Source: an uncultured Sulfitobacter sp. (lineage in GTDB: Bacteria > Pseudomonadota > Alphaproteobacteria > Rhodobacterales > Rhodobacteraceae). Taken from it: a DNA stretch of 64,000 nt. Both the position numbers and the translations under genes were made by a program. A model generated the notes under the pieces. That model had not been told where the DNA came from and did not search any database. It saw nothing but the letters and a program-made list of their open reading frames with translations. Shown here piece after piece: positions 24,946 to 32,357 of the stretch; position 1 is the first letter of the stretch, and the number at the start of each line of letters is the position of its first letter. Location: positions 682,001-746,000 of the forward strand of contig NZ_CANMFS010000001.1 in the NCBI RefSeq assembly GCF_947497275.1. Direction: 5' to 3'.

Positions 24946-26786
24946 CACTTTTCCTCCCGCACCAGCTCGGCCGGCAGCCACGCGTCGATTGCGGCGACCT
25001 GGGCGCGGCTGAGACCCCTGGCTTCCTGAAAGCCGGCATCGTTGAACAGGGCTTCCAACTCGTCGGCCTTCTTGCCCTTCGTCAGCTTCTGGAACGCCTT
25101 CATGTCCGCGTCGTCGTCTCTGTCTGCGGTGCCGCTCAGGTCGCGCCAGATGCTGTCGAGCACTTCGGGGCGGCAGGCCTTGAAGTGGTTGGCAGCGGTG
25201 GGCGTCCAGACATCGCGCGGGGACACGCCGAGATCGCGCATAACGGCCGCGATAGTCGGGGTGTGGTGCGGCAGGTTCATCGCGCGCACCAGCGCCTCGA
25301 TCAGCACCTTGTTGCGGTGCTTCTTGCCGTGGGCTCGGAATTCTTCGAGCGTTTCGGTCTCTGGCGTCGTATCGTCGGTCAGCCGCGCATCGATGCGGGT
25401 TTCCTCGTCGGACCCCGGCGTGATCGCGGTGCGGTGCGGGGCGATGTTGAAAGGGCTGGCGTAGCCGGGCCAACCTTGGCTCAGTTGCAGAGCCAGCAGG
25501 TCGAGCACCAGCTCCGTCTCGCCCAGCAGCTTGGTCTGGAGTGCTATCGCTTCGATCTTGTGCAGATCCTCGCACCCGGTCTGTGTCAGTGGCGGCTTGT
25601 CCGGGACGCGGCTGGCAGTGTCGTTCGCGCCGCTGGCGGGGCCTTTGGTGTTGCGGGGGAGGTACGGCGCGGACGTGATCAGATCGCCCATGCGGTCGAC
25701 GTAGACGAAGGCGGTGGCAGCAGCGATGTCTTCGGCGGTGAAGTCGCCCTCCTGACGCTCTTCGAGCGCGTCGAGGCGGGCAAACTCGTCATCGGTCAGC
25801 TCGCGCTGCTGGCCCTCTTCGAGCAATGCGTCAAGGTCCGCCTGATCCGCCTCCGGCAAATCGACCGGCACCCGTTCGGCTCGGCGCATGTTTTCGGTCA
25901 GGTTGTAGGGGATGTGCACTTCGTGCGTTGTCTTGACCTCGGCATAGCCGCCGTCGCCTTTCACGCGCGCGGCGGCGGTCTGCAGCTTTTCATTGAACAA
26001 GCGGTCCAGCAGCGCCTCGTCGTGGAGCATCGAGCGTTCCGCGAACAGATCCTCTTCGACGGTGCCGCCTTCCATCTGGTACAGTTCCAAACCGACGAAC
26101 TTTGCCCGGCGGTCCGTTGATGGGATGCTGCCGCGCGTGATCTGGTCGCGCAGGTAGCGGGGGTGGTGATCCTGCTCCAGCGCCATCGTGAGGACCTCGC
26201 CGAACTGCTCCTCGCTGTTTGCCATCGTCAGGATCGCCGCGACGTCGAGCGTGATCTTGTTGGCGCGCAGCGCGTCCAGGGCGGGCGCGGGCAGGGCGGC
26301 GAGTTTGAGCCTCTTGCGGACGTGGCGCACTGTGCATCCGAAGGCGCGCGCGATCTGCTCGGGCGCGCTGCCGGCATCGGCCATCGTGGCATAGGCTTTG
26401 ATCTCGTCGGCCGGGTGCAGCGGGCGCTGCGTCGCCGCTTCGGTTCCCGCCCAGCTGCGCGCGAGTGCAGCATCGGTGGTCACAACGACCGGGATTGCTT
26501 CGAAGTCGATCAGGATCGTGTCCTCGAATTCTTCGGGGTGGTCGCGCAGGTAATTGAGTGCGGCGAGCCTGCGGCCACCGGCCACAATCCCGACCGCCGC
26601 CTGCGACTGCTGCGCCGGGTCGCGAAAGCCGCTCAGGTTCTGCAGCAGGCCGTTCACGGCGATGGAATGGGCGAGTGCCGCGATGTCTTCGGCGTCATGG
26701 CTCTGGCGCGGGTTGAAGCCGTGCTGGTACAGCACGTCCAGCGGCGCAATGGTGTTCAGGTCGGATTGGGAAACGTGGGCGTTCAT
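24945..26786 (-). CDS. ParB/RepB-like nuclease-domain protein
   Basis: A 613-aa protein. The N-terminal ParB domain has GFNPRQ (box I, about 23-28), then SIAVNGLLQNL and GIVAGGRRLAAL (about 66-77). A helix-turn-helix follows (SAPEQIARAFGCTVRHVRKRLKLAALP). Residues about 300-613 are a long acidic region with helical segments, longer than chromosomal ParB. Phage versions of this family bind DNA and may act in replication, transcription or antirestriction. No ParA-type ATPase is adjacent, so plasmid-style partition is unlikely. Confidence 0.85.
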   Translation of the reverse strand: MNAHVSQSDLNTIAPLDVLYQHGFNPRQSHDAEDIAALAHSIAVNGLLQNLSGFRDPAQQSQAAVGIVAGGRRLAALNYLRDHPEEFEDTILIDFEAIPVVVTTDAALARSWAGTEAATQRPLHPADEIKAYATMADAGSAPEQIARAFGCTVRHVRKRLKLAALPAPALDALRANKITLDVAAILTMANSEEQFGEVLTMALEQDHHPRYLRDQITRGSIPSTDRRAKFVGLELYQMEGGTVEEDLFAERSMLHDEALLDRLFNEKLQTAAARVKGDGGYAEVKTTHEVHIPYNLTENMRRAERVPVDLPEADQADLDALLEEGQQRELTDDEFARLDALEERQEGDFTAEDIAAATAFVYVDRMGDLITSAPYLPRNTKGPASGANDTASRVPDKPPLTQTGCEDLHKIEAIALQTKLLGETELVLDLLALQLSQGWPGYASPFNIAPHRTAITPGSDEETRIDARLTDDTTPETETLEEFRAHGKKHRNKVLIEALVRAMNLPHHTPTIAAVMRDLGVSPRDVWTPTAANHFKACRPEVLDSIWRDLSGTADRDDDADMKAFQKLTKGKKADELEALFNDAGFQEARGLSRAQVAAIDAWLPAELVREEK

Positions 26787-26798
26787 GGGGGTGATCCT

Positions 26799-27314
26799 TT
26801 ATATGGTTGGCGTTTTGTCGGTGACGGCTGGTCCCCAGATGAAACCGTTCACCAGTTGCCCGACCTCAATTCCAAGCATGTAAACGCGAAATTCATCCTC
26901 GCCTTCGCCGTAGTTCTCATCGACTTGGACAATTTCCCAATCTGATGACCTCCAATCTTCGCCCGCCGGTTCATTGTGAGGGTGGATCAGCTTCGCCCAG
27001 TAATACCCAGTTTCGCGAGGATTTTTATGAGGGTGAGTGCTATCGGTCTTGTTTACGGACGCGCCGCTCGCGGCCAAATTTTGCGCGGCCTTGATGATGG
27101 TTTCTGGGATATGCGTTTGTGCCAGATAGCGTTTGCCGACGTCGTTTGGTGCTGACACAATTCCCGCTTCTTCGAGCTCCTCAACTATCCTTGCGGCGCG
27201 GTTGTAGCTGATCGCAAAATGACGCTGGAGTGCGGAGGTCGAGCATTTGCCAGTCTGAGTGAAAAATTCTGCCGCCTTGTGGATCTCGGCGGCATCGTTG
27301 GATGGTGTGTTCAC
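26799..27314 (-). CDS. FtsK-gamma-like winged-helix protein
   Basis: A 171-aa protein with a GTG start and a good AAAGGAAC ribosome-binding site. Residues about 8-60 (AEFFTQTGKCSTSALQRHFA then ISYNRAARIVEELEEAGIVS) closely match the gamma domain of FtsK, including the YNRAARI-E-GIVS core that recognises KOPS DNA. No FtsK motor domain follows. The second half (about 95-165; GYYWAKLIHP, EIVQVDENYGEGEDEFRVYM) is a separate acidic, Trp-containing domain of unknown type. It is a likely DNA-binding regulator in the early left operon. Confidence 0.75.
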   Translation of the reverse strand: MNTPSNDAAEIHKAAEFFTQTGKCSTSALQRHFAISYNRAARIVEELEEAGIVSAPNDVGKRYLAQTHIPETIIKAAQNLAASGASVNKTDSTHPHKNPRETGYYWAKLIHPHNEPAGEDWRSSDWEIVQVDENYGEGEDEFRVYMLGIEVGQLVNGFIWGPAVTDKTPTI

Positions 27315-27385
27315 GTTCGTTCCTTTCGGTGTCTGTGGCCCCCGCTGTCGTTGTTCGGTTCAACATTGGTGCGACGGACTGCGTT

Positions 27386-27571
27386 TTAGCCGATGTGTCC
27401 TTGACCGCCGCAGGTGGGGCAAAATCGGGGTTCTGGTTCGTCACACATGCAAACGTCCTCGACGGACAGGCACGCGCATTCTTCGATCTCGCCGGTGCCG
27501 CCGCAGTCCCAGCAGTCTTCACGATCGGCTTCGTATCCGAACTGGTCGGCAGGGTCGGTGAAGCGGGTCAT
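27386..27571 (-). CDS. Zinc-finger protein with DnaJ-type Cys motifs (61 aa)
   Basis: Begins MTRFTDPADQFGYEADREDC. It has two CxxCxGxG repeats, CWDCGGTGEIEEC and CPTCGGQGHIG, enclosing CACLSVEDVCMC. These are DnaJ-like zinc-binding modules without a J domain. ATG overlaps the stop of the 103-aa gene (ATGA). Possible roles are RNA or protein binding; nothing more can be said. Confidence 0.7.
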   Translation of the reverse strand: MTRFTDPADQFGYEADREDCWDCGGTGEIEECACLSVEDVCMCDEPEPRFCPTCGGQGHIG

Positions 27572-27879
27572 GGTGCGGCGCTGCCGAGCAGGTGCGCGGG
27601 GGCCTCGCCTTCGACGGGGAGGTAGATGTCGCGTCCGTGGCGCAGCGGGCGTTGGGTGATTGCGCCGATGCGTGACAGCTCGCCCGTGATGTTGTGTCGG
27701 GCGTAGACCTCGACCGCACAGGCGCTGAGCAGATCGCGGGCGCGGGTGCATTCGGGAATGTCGACGGTGACGGTTTCAATCGTGCCGTCGGTCAGCAGCA
27801 ACTTGACGTCGAATTTCATGGTGTGTGGCGCGGGGCGACGCTGCTGTCGCCAGCCGAAGATCGTGCGGAACGTGCTCAT
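27568..27879 (-). CDS. Hypothetical phage protein (103 aa)
   Basis: Begins MSTFRTIFGWRQQRRPAPHT, then a beta-rich domain KFDVKLLLTDGTIETVTVDI with CTRARDLLSACAVEVYARH. An internal start at the downstream Met (MKFDVKL) would give an 83-aa form. The upstream start is preferred because its ATG overlaps the preceding stop (ATGA). No family is recognised. Confidence 0.65.
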   Translation of the reverse strand: MSTFRTIFGWRQQRRPAPHTMKFDVKLLLTDGTIETVTVDIPECTRARDLLSACAVEVYARHNITGELSRIGAITQRPLRHGRDIYLPVEGEAPAHLLGSAAP

Positions 27880-28091
27880 GTCTGTTTCCTTTCGTGCTTG
27901 ATGATCTCGCGTGCCGTAGCGACCCGGCGCAGCAGATCGGCGTTGCGGGTGTGGGTTTCGATAGTGGTGCAAGCGGCTTCCAACGTGTCGATGTCGGCGT
28001 GGACCATGTCGCGCAGTACGGCGACGGCGGCGCGCATCTTGCGGTCCTGGGCGATCAGTCGCGCGTGAATTGGATCCTCAGGCGCGGTCAT
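27876..28091 (-). CDS. Hypothetical helical phage protein (71 aa)
   Basis: Begins MTAPEDPIHARLIAQDRKMR; helical throughout (AAVAVLRDMVHADIDTLEAA). It is coupled at both ends by ATGA overlaps in the leftward operon. It could be a small coiled-coil protein; the function is unknown. Confidence 0.65.
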   Translation of the reverse strand: MTAPEDPIHARLIAQDRKMRAAVAVLRDMVHADIDTLEAACTTIETHTRNADLLRRVATAREIIKHERKQT

Positions 28092-28411
28092 GTTGGGGCC
28101 CCGTCCGGGTCGGTGTCCCGTTCGTTCCCGTCCTCGCTCTCAAGCTTGCGGCGGTGCAGCAGCAGCGCCTTGACCGCTGCGTCGGGGCAATGATCGCGCA
28201 GGGCGACGGTCACGCGGCCGGTGTGCACGTCGATCTGATAGGTGCCGTGGCATTCCTTGCGCTCTTTGCACGACAGCGTTTTCCATTTCGCAATCTCGAC
28301 CGCGCCGACGATCAAGCCGCGTGGCTCGTTGCGGTGCGCGCAGCCGACGCTGAACCCGACGGCGCGCAGGGTGCTGACTGCGATGTCCTCGCTTGGGAAG
28401 GTGATGTTCAT
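28088..28411 (-). CDS. Hypothetical phage protein (107 aa)
   Basis: Begins MNITFPSEDIAVSTLRAVGF. It has three Cys residues in SVGCAHR, KTLSCKERKECHG and DHCPDAAV and a basic middle segment. A metal site is possible but not clearly patterned. ATGA overlaps on both sides place it in the operon. Confidence 0.65.
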   Translation of the reverse strand: MNITFPSEDIAVSTLRAVGFSVGCAHRNEPRGLIVGAVEIAKWKTLSCKERKECHGTYQIDVHTGRVTVALRDHCPDAAVKALLLHRRKLESEDGNERDTDPDGAPT

Positions 28412-28647
28412 TCCTGCACCACCTGCTTCCGCGCATGTGGCAAGCGGTTTGGGGTTGGCGCCGAGATGCGCGCGTCGAGTTCGATCGCTAGACTGAAGAG
28501 CAGCAGGTCCCGTTGATCTTCCTTGATGGACATGTAGATTGAGCGCACTGCGTCAAAGGTTTCCGAGGGGGCTTTGCAGTGTCTGAGGCTCTGACGGAGG
28601 CGCTGCTGAATGCCACTATTTATCAAATCCGATTGTTCAAACTGCAT
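28408..28647 (-). CDS. Hypothetical phage protein (79 aa)
   Basis: Begins MQFEQSDLINSGIQQRLRQS; mainly helical with a basic tail (NRLPHARKQVVQE). The frame extends upstream, but that part is antisense to the DUF4145 gene and less protein-like. Even from 28647 its first 38 bp overlap the start of the divergent DUF4145 gene, so one of the two starts may lie further in. The function is unknown. Confidence 0.55.
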   Translation of the reverse strand: MQFEQSDLINSGIQQRLRQSLRHCKAPSETFDAVRSIYMSIKEDQRDLLLFSLAIELDARISAPTPNRLPHARKQVVQE

Positions 28648-29272
28648 GACAAAGCACCTCTCGTTTCGCGTGCGGGAGTATGAAAATTGGGAAAGTATCA
28701 AGGTGGCATTCTTTGCCTTCTGTGAGATGTGCCAGAGCGCCTCGCTGATTGTGATCGTCGGAGAATACGACAGCCAAATTGACACCCGATTCCGCCGTCT
28801 TCATGAAATGGATAGTGTTAGCGGGGAGGTCCTCAGGGAGTGGGACGGAGCGTACATCGCAAATCAGTATCCGGAGTTTCCACGCCCCGAGACGCCCGAG
28901 CATCTTCCAAACGACGTCGCGGCGGCTTTGCTGGATGCCGAGCGGTGTTTTGCCGAAGGGCTCTTCAATCCGGCCGCGACGTTCTACGGCAAGGCAATCG
29001 AGCGCGCGATCAAGCCTCTGCTTGGCGACAACCCTCCCAAGATGTTGGGTCCGATGCTCGGTCGGCTTGAGGAAAGCGGGTTGCTTCCTGACCCGATGAT
29101 CGACTGGATCAGGTTGATCAAGGAGAGCCGGAACCTTGCCACGCACGATGATGCCGACTTCCAATGCCGTGGAGATGTCGAGCCCGCGCGTGACTTTACG
29201 CTGATGCTGCTGCGCTACCTCTTCACGATGCCCGAAGAGGTCAGGATCGCGCGGCAGGGGCTCGGGAGTTGA
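28610..29272 (+). CDS. DUF4145-type protein, inserted against the leftward operon
   Basis: A 220-aa protein beginning MPLFIKSDCSNCMTKHLSFR. An N-terminal treble-clef-like Cys set (CSNC ... CEMCQSASLIVI) is followed by the DUF4145 helical domain: AALLDAERCFAEGLFNPAAT, FYGKAIERAIKPLLG, and RLIKESRNLATHDD near the C terminus. DUF4145 domains accompany restriction and other defence proteins but also occur alone. It is the only rightward gene between 22.1 and 29.9 kb, splitting the operon, which looks like a later insertion (a moron). Confidence 0.75.
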   Translation: MPLFIKSDCSNCMTKHLSFRVREYENWESIKVAFFAFCEMCQSASLIVIVGEYDSQIDTRFRRLHEMDSVSGEVLREWDGAYIANQYPEFPRPETPEHLPNDVAAALLDAERCFAEGLFNPAATFYGKAIERAIKPLLGDNPPKMLGPMLGRLEESGLLPDPMIDWIRLIKESRNLATHDDADFQCRGDVEPARDFTLMLLRYLFTMPEEVRIARQGLGS

Positions 29273-29283
29273 GCTGAGCGTGA

Positions 29284-29619
29284 TCACGCGCGCCCCTCCG
29301 CTTTCATGTCGTGCATCTTTGAGGCATCGACCAGTCGTGCGAACGCCGCTGTGTATCTGACATACGCGGCACGTCCAGTTTCGTTGCCCTGATGCTCGAT
29401 GTGATCGCAAGCGGCGCGCAGGTACGCCAAAGCGGCGTCGCGATCCAGCGTTCGTAGGCTCGCCGCGGCGTGGTTTGCCATCAGCGCGACGGCTGTAACT
29501 GGAGCGACGTTAAATTCGTCGGAGATTGCGGCGCAGCAATTTACCATTTGCTTGTGTGCGAAGTCCCACATTGCATTATCTGTCTGCCTGTGTGTGGCGC
29601 TTGCTGGTTGCAGTTTCAT
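29284..29619 (-). CDS. Hypothetical helical phage protein (111 aa)
   Basis: Begins MKLQPASATHRQTDNAMWDF; alpha-helical throughout (FNVAPVTAVALMANHAAASL, RDAALAYLRAACDHIEHQGN). It overlaps the 96-aa gene by 4 nt (ATGA). It is likely an early protein of unknown role. Confidence 0.65.
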   Translation of the reverse strand: MKLQPASATHRQTDNAMWDFAHKQMVNCCAAISDEFNVAPVTAVALMANHAAASLRTLDRDAALAYLRAACDHIEHQGNETGRAAYVRYTAAFARLVDASKMHDMKAEGRA

Positions 29620-29906
29620 GCCGCGTCTCCGTCGAAGGGGCGGGTGAAGTAGCCTTTGGCGCGGGCGATGGTGCGGGTGGTGCGGGAGACGCGGGCCATG
29701 CGGGCAGGGCTGTGGGGCCGATCCTCGTCGAAGGGCTGGCTTGGTTCGCTGTCGGTGATCCCCATGCGGTCGAGATCGACCGTCTTGCCGCGCGCTTCCA
29801 TCAGGATTGCCCAGGCGGTGGCGCGCACGGCGGGTTGATCGGCGAAGTCGTTCGGGTTGGTGACGACGTCGCGGGCGGTTTCTTCGGGGGTTGGTGTACG
29901 GTACAT
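29616..29906 (-). CDS. First gene of the leftward early operon, hypothetical (96 aa)
   Basis: Begins MYRTPTPEETARDVVTNPND. It has a helical N-terminal half and a basic C-terminal end (ARMARVSRTTRTIARAKGYF). It lies directly downstream of the operator at 29970-29986, and direct repeats of TTAGCT-AC (29924-29943) sit between. It is probably repressed in the lysogen. No family is recognised. Confidence 0.65.
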   Translation of the reverse strand: MYRTPTPEETARDVVTNPNDFADQPAVRATAWAILMEARGKTVDLDRMGITDSEPSQPFDEDRPHSPARMARVSRTTRTIARAKGYFTRPFDGDAA

Positions 29907-29969
29907 GTTAGCCTCCAGCTTCTATTAGCTAACGATTAGCTGACAGAGAACTCAGACGTCAAGAGAAAT

Positions 29970-29986
29970 GTTCGCCACCAGAGAAC
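29970..29986. promoter_or_regulatory. Phage operator copy 1 (left early promoter)
   Basis: GTTCGCCACCAGAGAAC. Its outer parts GTTCGC and AGAGAAC are identical to the operator at 31218-31234. It lies 64 bp upstream of the first leftward gene, as expected for an OL-type repressor site. Confidence 0.65.
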
Positions 29987-30085
29987 TTAGTTGCGAATCG
30001 GCCCCGACCAATCGGGAGGATTGCAGATTTTAGGGGTTGGATTGTTCGCACGGTGTGGCCAGTGTTCTCGTAGAAGGAGAGTGAA

Positions 30086-30529
30086 ATGAGGAAAGACTAT
30101 TCTTTGCCGGAAAGCGTTCTTGGCTTTCTAAAGGTGATCGGTTGGCTGGGCGTGGCATTGGGTATTTGTGCCGGGATCATTATGGCATTCGCGATGGGCA
30201 CTCTGTTGCCGATCGCGCTTGCTTTCGGAGGGGTTGTATCATGCGTGCTCTTGGTTGCTTTCGCTCAGATCGGAAGCGCACAGATTGACACTGCAAAATC
30301 CGTTTCGGAGATGGTCGAGATGATGAAGCGGGCCAACGCAGGCTTAGGTCAGCAGGATGCGCCCATATCGACTGCGAAACGCGCGCAGCCCTCGTCGCGT
30401 ATCGAACATGGCGAAACTGTCCATAAGGGGCATCGCATCACATCAAGCGGGAGCCTATTCGTAGCGATGGGAGAAAAGTTTGTCAGTCTTGATCAGGCGC
30501 GAAAGTTCATTGACGGACTGGAGAATTAG
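30086..30529 (+). CDS. Two-helix membrane protein in the immunity region (147 aa)
   Basis: Begins MRKDYSLPESVLGFLKVIGW. Two adjacent hydrophobic segments cover residues about 13-38 and 41-62 (WLGVALGICAGIIMAFAMG; PIALAFGGVVSCVLLVAFA). A cytoplasmic tail of about 85 residues follows, ending FVSLDQARKFIDGLEN. A good AAGGAGAG ribosome-binding site precedes the ATG. It points toward the repressor gene and is separate from both early operons, so it may be expressed in the lysogen. Superinfection exclusion is a plausible but unproven role. Confidence 0.7.
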   Translation: MRKDYSLPESVLGFLKVIGWLGVALGICAGIIMAFAMGTLLPIALAFGGVVSCVLLVAFAQIGSAQIDTAKSVSEMVEMMKRANAGLGQQDAPISTAKRAQPSSRIEHGETVHKGHRITSSGSLFVAMGEKFVSLDQARKFIDGLEN

Positions 30530-30538
30530 GCCTGTCTC

Positions 30539-31129
30539 TCAGATCGACCGGCTTAGCCCTCTAACCACGCCCATTATTGAAACCGTTAGAACATCATGGT
30601 CGGTCTGTATGCTTGCTGTGGGGTCACCCAGAAGAAAGTTGTGACCAGTCCAGCGCGCGACGTGGGAAACGCTTTCATTTGTTATCATATTAACTTGATT
30701 AATCACGACAATATCGCCGGGCTTTGCCTTTGCCGCCGCGTCGACGGTGATTACATCGCCGCGCTGCATTAAGAAAACCGGCAGTGTCTCGGTCGCAATG
30801 TAGTTTTGCGAATGTCTGACCGTTGAGGCGATCGCGGCAAGGCTTGTACGTCCTGCGCCGGGCGGGGCCAAGCACGCGCTTCCGGCTTCCGCGAACCCTT
30901 GCCTCATGGTGCCAGTTTCGCCCGGTTCGGGAATGGGGCTTTCTTCATCAAAAAGCTTGGCCGGTGACACGTTTAGAGCGCTTGCCAATTTGAGTAGTAG
31001 CTCGTGCGAGGGGCTTTTCTTTTGCGACAATAACTCGCTCATGTACCCGCGACTTACGCCGACTTCGTCAGCGAGCCACGCCTGGGTTTTGCCGCGTTCC
31101 TTAAGTGCTGTTCTGATGTCGAGTGCCAT
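30539..31129 (-). CDS. CI-like phage repressor, XRE HTH with a degenerate S24 domain
   Basis: A 196-aa protein. The N-terminal XRE helix-turn-helix (KTQAWLADEVGVSRGYMSEL, about 14-33) is followed by a Gly/Pro linker and a C-terminal S24-like beta domain (about 105-190). In the catalytic Ser position the sequence is ATETL (T115), and the Lys position has HVARW (A158). The self-cleavage dyad is therefore missing, while fold landmarks (RGDVITVD, KPGDIVVI, IMGVVRG) are kept. RecA-driven self-cleavage is not expected, so induction may need an antirepressor. It is divergent from the Cro-like gene across two operators. Confidence 0.85.
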   Translation of the reverse strand: MALDIRTALKERGKTQAWLADEVGVSRGYMSELLSQKKSPSHELLLKLASALNVSPAKLFDEESPIPEPGETGTMRQGFAEAGSACLAPPGAGRTSLAAIASTVRHSQNYIATETLPVFLMQRGDVITVDAAAKAKPGDIVVINQVNMITNESVSHVARWTGHNFLLGDPTASIQTDHDVLTVSIMGVVRGLSRSI

Positions 31130-31180
31130 GTTCGTTGCTTGCCCAATTTGGATCAGAATTAAAATCAGCTAGGAGAGAAT

Positions 31181-31197
31181 ATTCGCTGTAAACGAAT
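31181..31197. promoter_or_regulatory. Phage operator copy 2 (repressor side)
   Basis: ATTCGCTGTAAACGAAT, a near-perfect palindrome; the arms extend to AATATTCG and CGAATATT (31179-31186 and 31194-31200). It shares ATTCGCTGTAA with the neighbouring copy. It lies 52 bp upstream of the repressor start codon. Confidence 0.75.
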
Positions 31198-31217
31198 ATT
31201 GCTCTTGACTGATCATG

Positions 31218-31234
31218 GTTCGCTGTAAGAGAAC
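31218..31234. promoter_or_regulatory. Phage operator copy 3 (Cro-like gene promoter)
   Basis: GTTCGCTGTAAGAGAAC, 7 bp before the Cro-like start codon. TTGACT at 31205-31210 lies just upstream as a possible -35, so the operator overlaps the -10 region. The consensus of the three copies is RTTCGC-N4-A-N-MGAAY. Confidence 0.75.
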
Positions 31235-31240
31235 GTTCGC

Positions 31241-31453
31241 ATGATGCTGAAAAAGTTTATCTCGCAGTCAGACTGCAATCAGGCCGAATGGGCCAAGCGT
31301 ATCGATGTGAGCGCGTCCTACCTGTCAGACTTGTTGCGCGGGAAAAAACGCCCGTCGCTCGATCTTGCGTTTCGGATCGAGCGCGCAACCTGCGGTGCTG
31401 TGCCGGCCTCAAGCTGGATTGAGGTTTCTGACAAAGATGAGGGCACACCATGA
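31241..31453 (+). CDS. Cro-like XRE DNA-binding protein (70 aa)
   Basis: Begins MMLKKFISQSDCNQAEWAKR and continues with the recognition-helix region IDVSASYLSDLLRGKKRPSL, then LAFRIERATCGAVPASSW. The single-domain XRE fold and divergent position opposite the repressor fit a Cro role: competing for the same operators to allow lytic growth. The next gene starts inside its stop codon. Confidence 0.82.
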   Translation: MMLKKFISQSDCNQAEWAKRIDVSASYLSDLLRGKKRPSLDLAFRIERATCGAVPASSWIEVSDKDEGTP

Positions 31454-31590
31454 CGCACAACGTATCCACTGAACCACCCGAAATGAGAGAAGGCCGGCTG
31501 AACGCGGCTGTGCTCGCAGAGTTGCAATACGGCGTGCCGGACTCGACACGACCCTTGCGCGAGGCTGAAACGTCTGAGAAGTCGCCATGA
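31450..31590 (+). CDS. Small phage protein (46 aa)
   Basis: Begins MTHNVSTEPPEMREGRLNAA and ends EAETSEKSP. The ATG overlaps the Cro-like gene stop (ATGA), which is the main support for it being translated. No domain is recognised. Confidence 0.5.
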   Translation: MTHNVSTEPPEMREGRLNAAVLAELQYGVPDSTRPLREAETSEKSP

Positions 31591-31617
31591 CCCCGGACCT
31601 CATTCCGCTCACCGGAG

Positions 31618-31929
31618 CTACGATGGTCCGCGTTTCAGCACCGTCTGAAGGTCACGGTCGGCCTGGTCAGCTTTTCGAAGAATTTCGCGCGCAATTTTGC
31701 GCGCGTTGTCCGACGTTAGAACAAATTGATCAATCAGGTTTGCTGGTATTTCGTCCGTGTGACTGCTTTCCCGGCCCTGTGCATGTTCGGTCTGACGATA
31801 GAGGCGAAGAATGATGTACGGCATGGTTGGCCAAAGGGCAGAGCCCACAATAAACCCGTCTCTCTGGGCCGCTGTGATGTTGCCGTCTTCGTCGCTGATC
31901 AGACCGTTGGGTTCAATTTTGTATTTCAT
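31618..31929 (-). CDS. Hypothetical phage protein (103 aa), reversed orientation
   Basis: Begins MKYKIEPNGLISDEDGNITA. The middle is hydrophobic (GSALWPTMPYIILRLYRQTE) and the C terminus is charged and helical (DNARKIAREILRKADQADRD). AAAGGA lies about 10 nt upstream of the ATG as a ribosome-binding site. A plus-strand frame over the same DNA (31587-31814) also begins with an ATGA overlap, but its second half is clearly the shadow of this protein. The function is unknown. Confidence 0.55.
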   Translation of the reverse strand: MKYKIEPNGLISDEDGNITAAQRDGFIVGSALWPTMPYIILRLYRQTEHAQGRESSHTDEIPANLIDQFVLTSDNARKIAREILRKADQADRDLQTVLKRGPS

Positions 31930-32019
31930 GGTCTTCCGGTCCTTTCGGGGCTGGTTGGGGGAGGCGGGCCAATCTGTTGGTCCGGGGCGGCCCGCCTCTG
32001 TCTTGATCGGGGGTGCGGC

Positions 32020-32346
32020 ATGAAGGGCTGCACGATTCTGGTGTTCCCCGAAGGTGGCGCGAATCGCCCGGTTGCGTCCAGTGAAGCTTTGTCCGGACAG
32101 GTGATCCCCTTTGTGCCGTTTCGGGTGCAACGGGATTTTCCGGACCTGTGGCGGGACTATCTGCACGCGCATTTCGCTTGCATCGCCGATGTGGCGCTGG
32201 CGTTCGGCGTGACGGAGCGGGCAGCGCGGCGGTGGTGGAACGGAGCAGGGCCGCGCGGCGCATTTGTCGCGATGGCGCTGCGGCTGCACCCGCAAACCGC
32301 GCCGGCGTATTTGCTGCACGACGATGCGTGGAGGGCAGCGGCATGA
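32020..32346 (+). CDS. Phage protein with a putative HTH (108 aa)
   Basis: Begins MKGCTILVFPEGGANRPVAS. The C-terminal half contains FACIADVALAFGVTERAARR then WWNGAGPRGAFVAMAL, which reads as a helix-turn-helix of the kind in small phage regulators. It has no clear operon partner; the overlapping downstream plus-strand frame is a shadow of the reversed zinc-ribbon gene. Confidence 0.65.
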   Translation: MKGCTILVFPEGGANRPVASSEALSGQVIPFVPFRVQRDFPDLWRDYLHAHFACIADVALAFGVTERAARRWWNGAGPRGAFVAMALRLHPQTAPAYLLHDDAWRAAA

Positions 32347-32357
32347 TTGGCTGCGGG

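Noticed and set aside
24945..26786. Chromosome-type partition system
   Set aside because: ParB-like, but much longer than ParB, embedded in the phage early operon and without ParA or parS-like sites.
31587..31814. Plus-strand frame MTPDLIPLTGATMVRVSAPS, coupled by ATGA to the 46-aa gene
   Set aside because: Its second half is the complement of the more protein-like reversed gene 31618-31929; it may still make a short peptide, but is not called.
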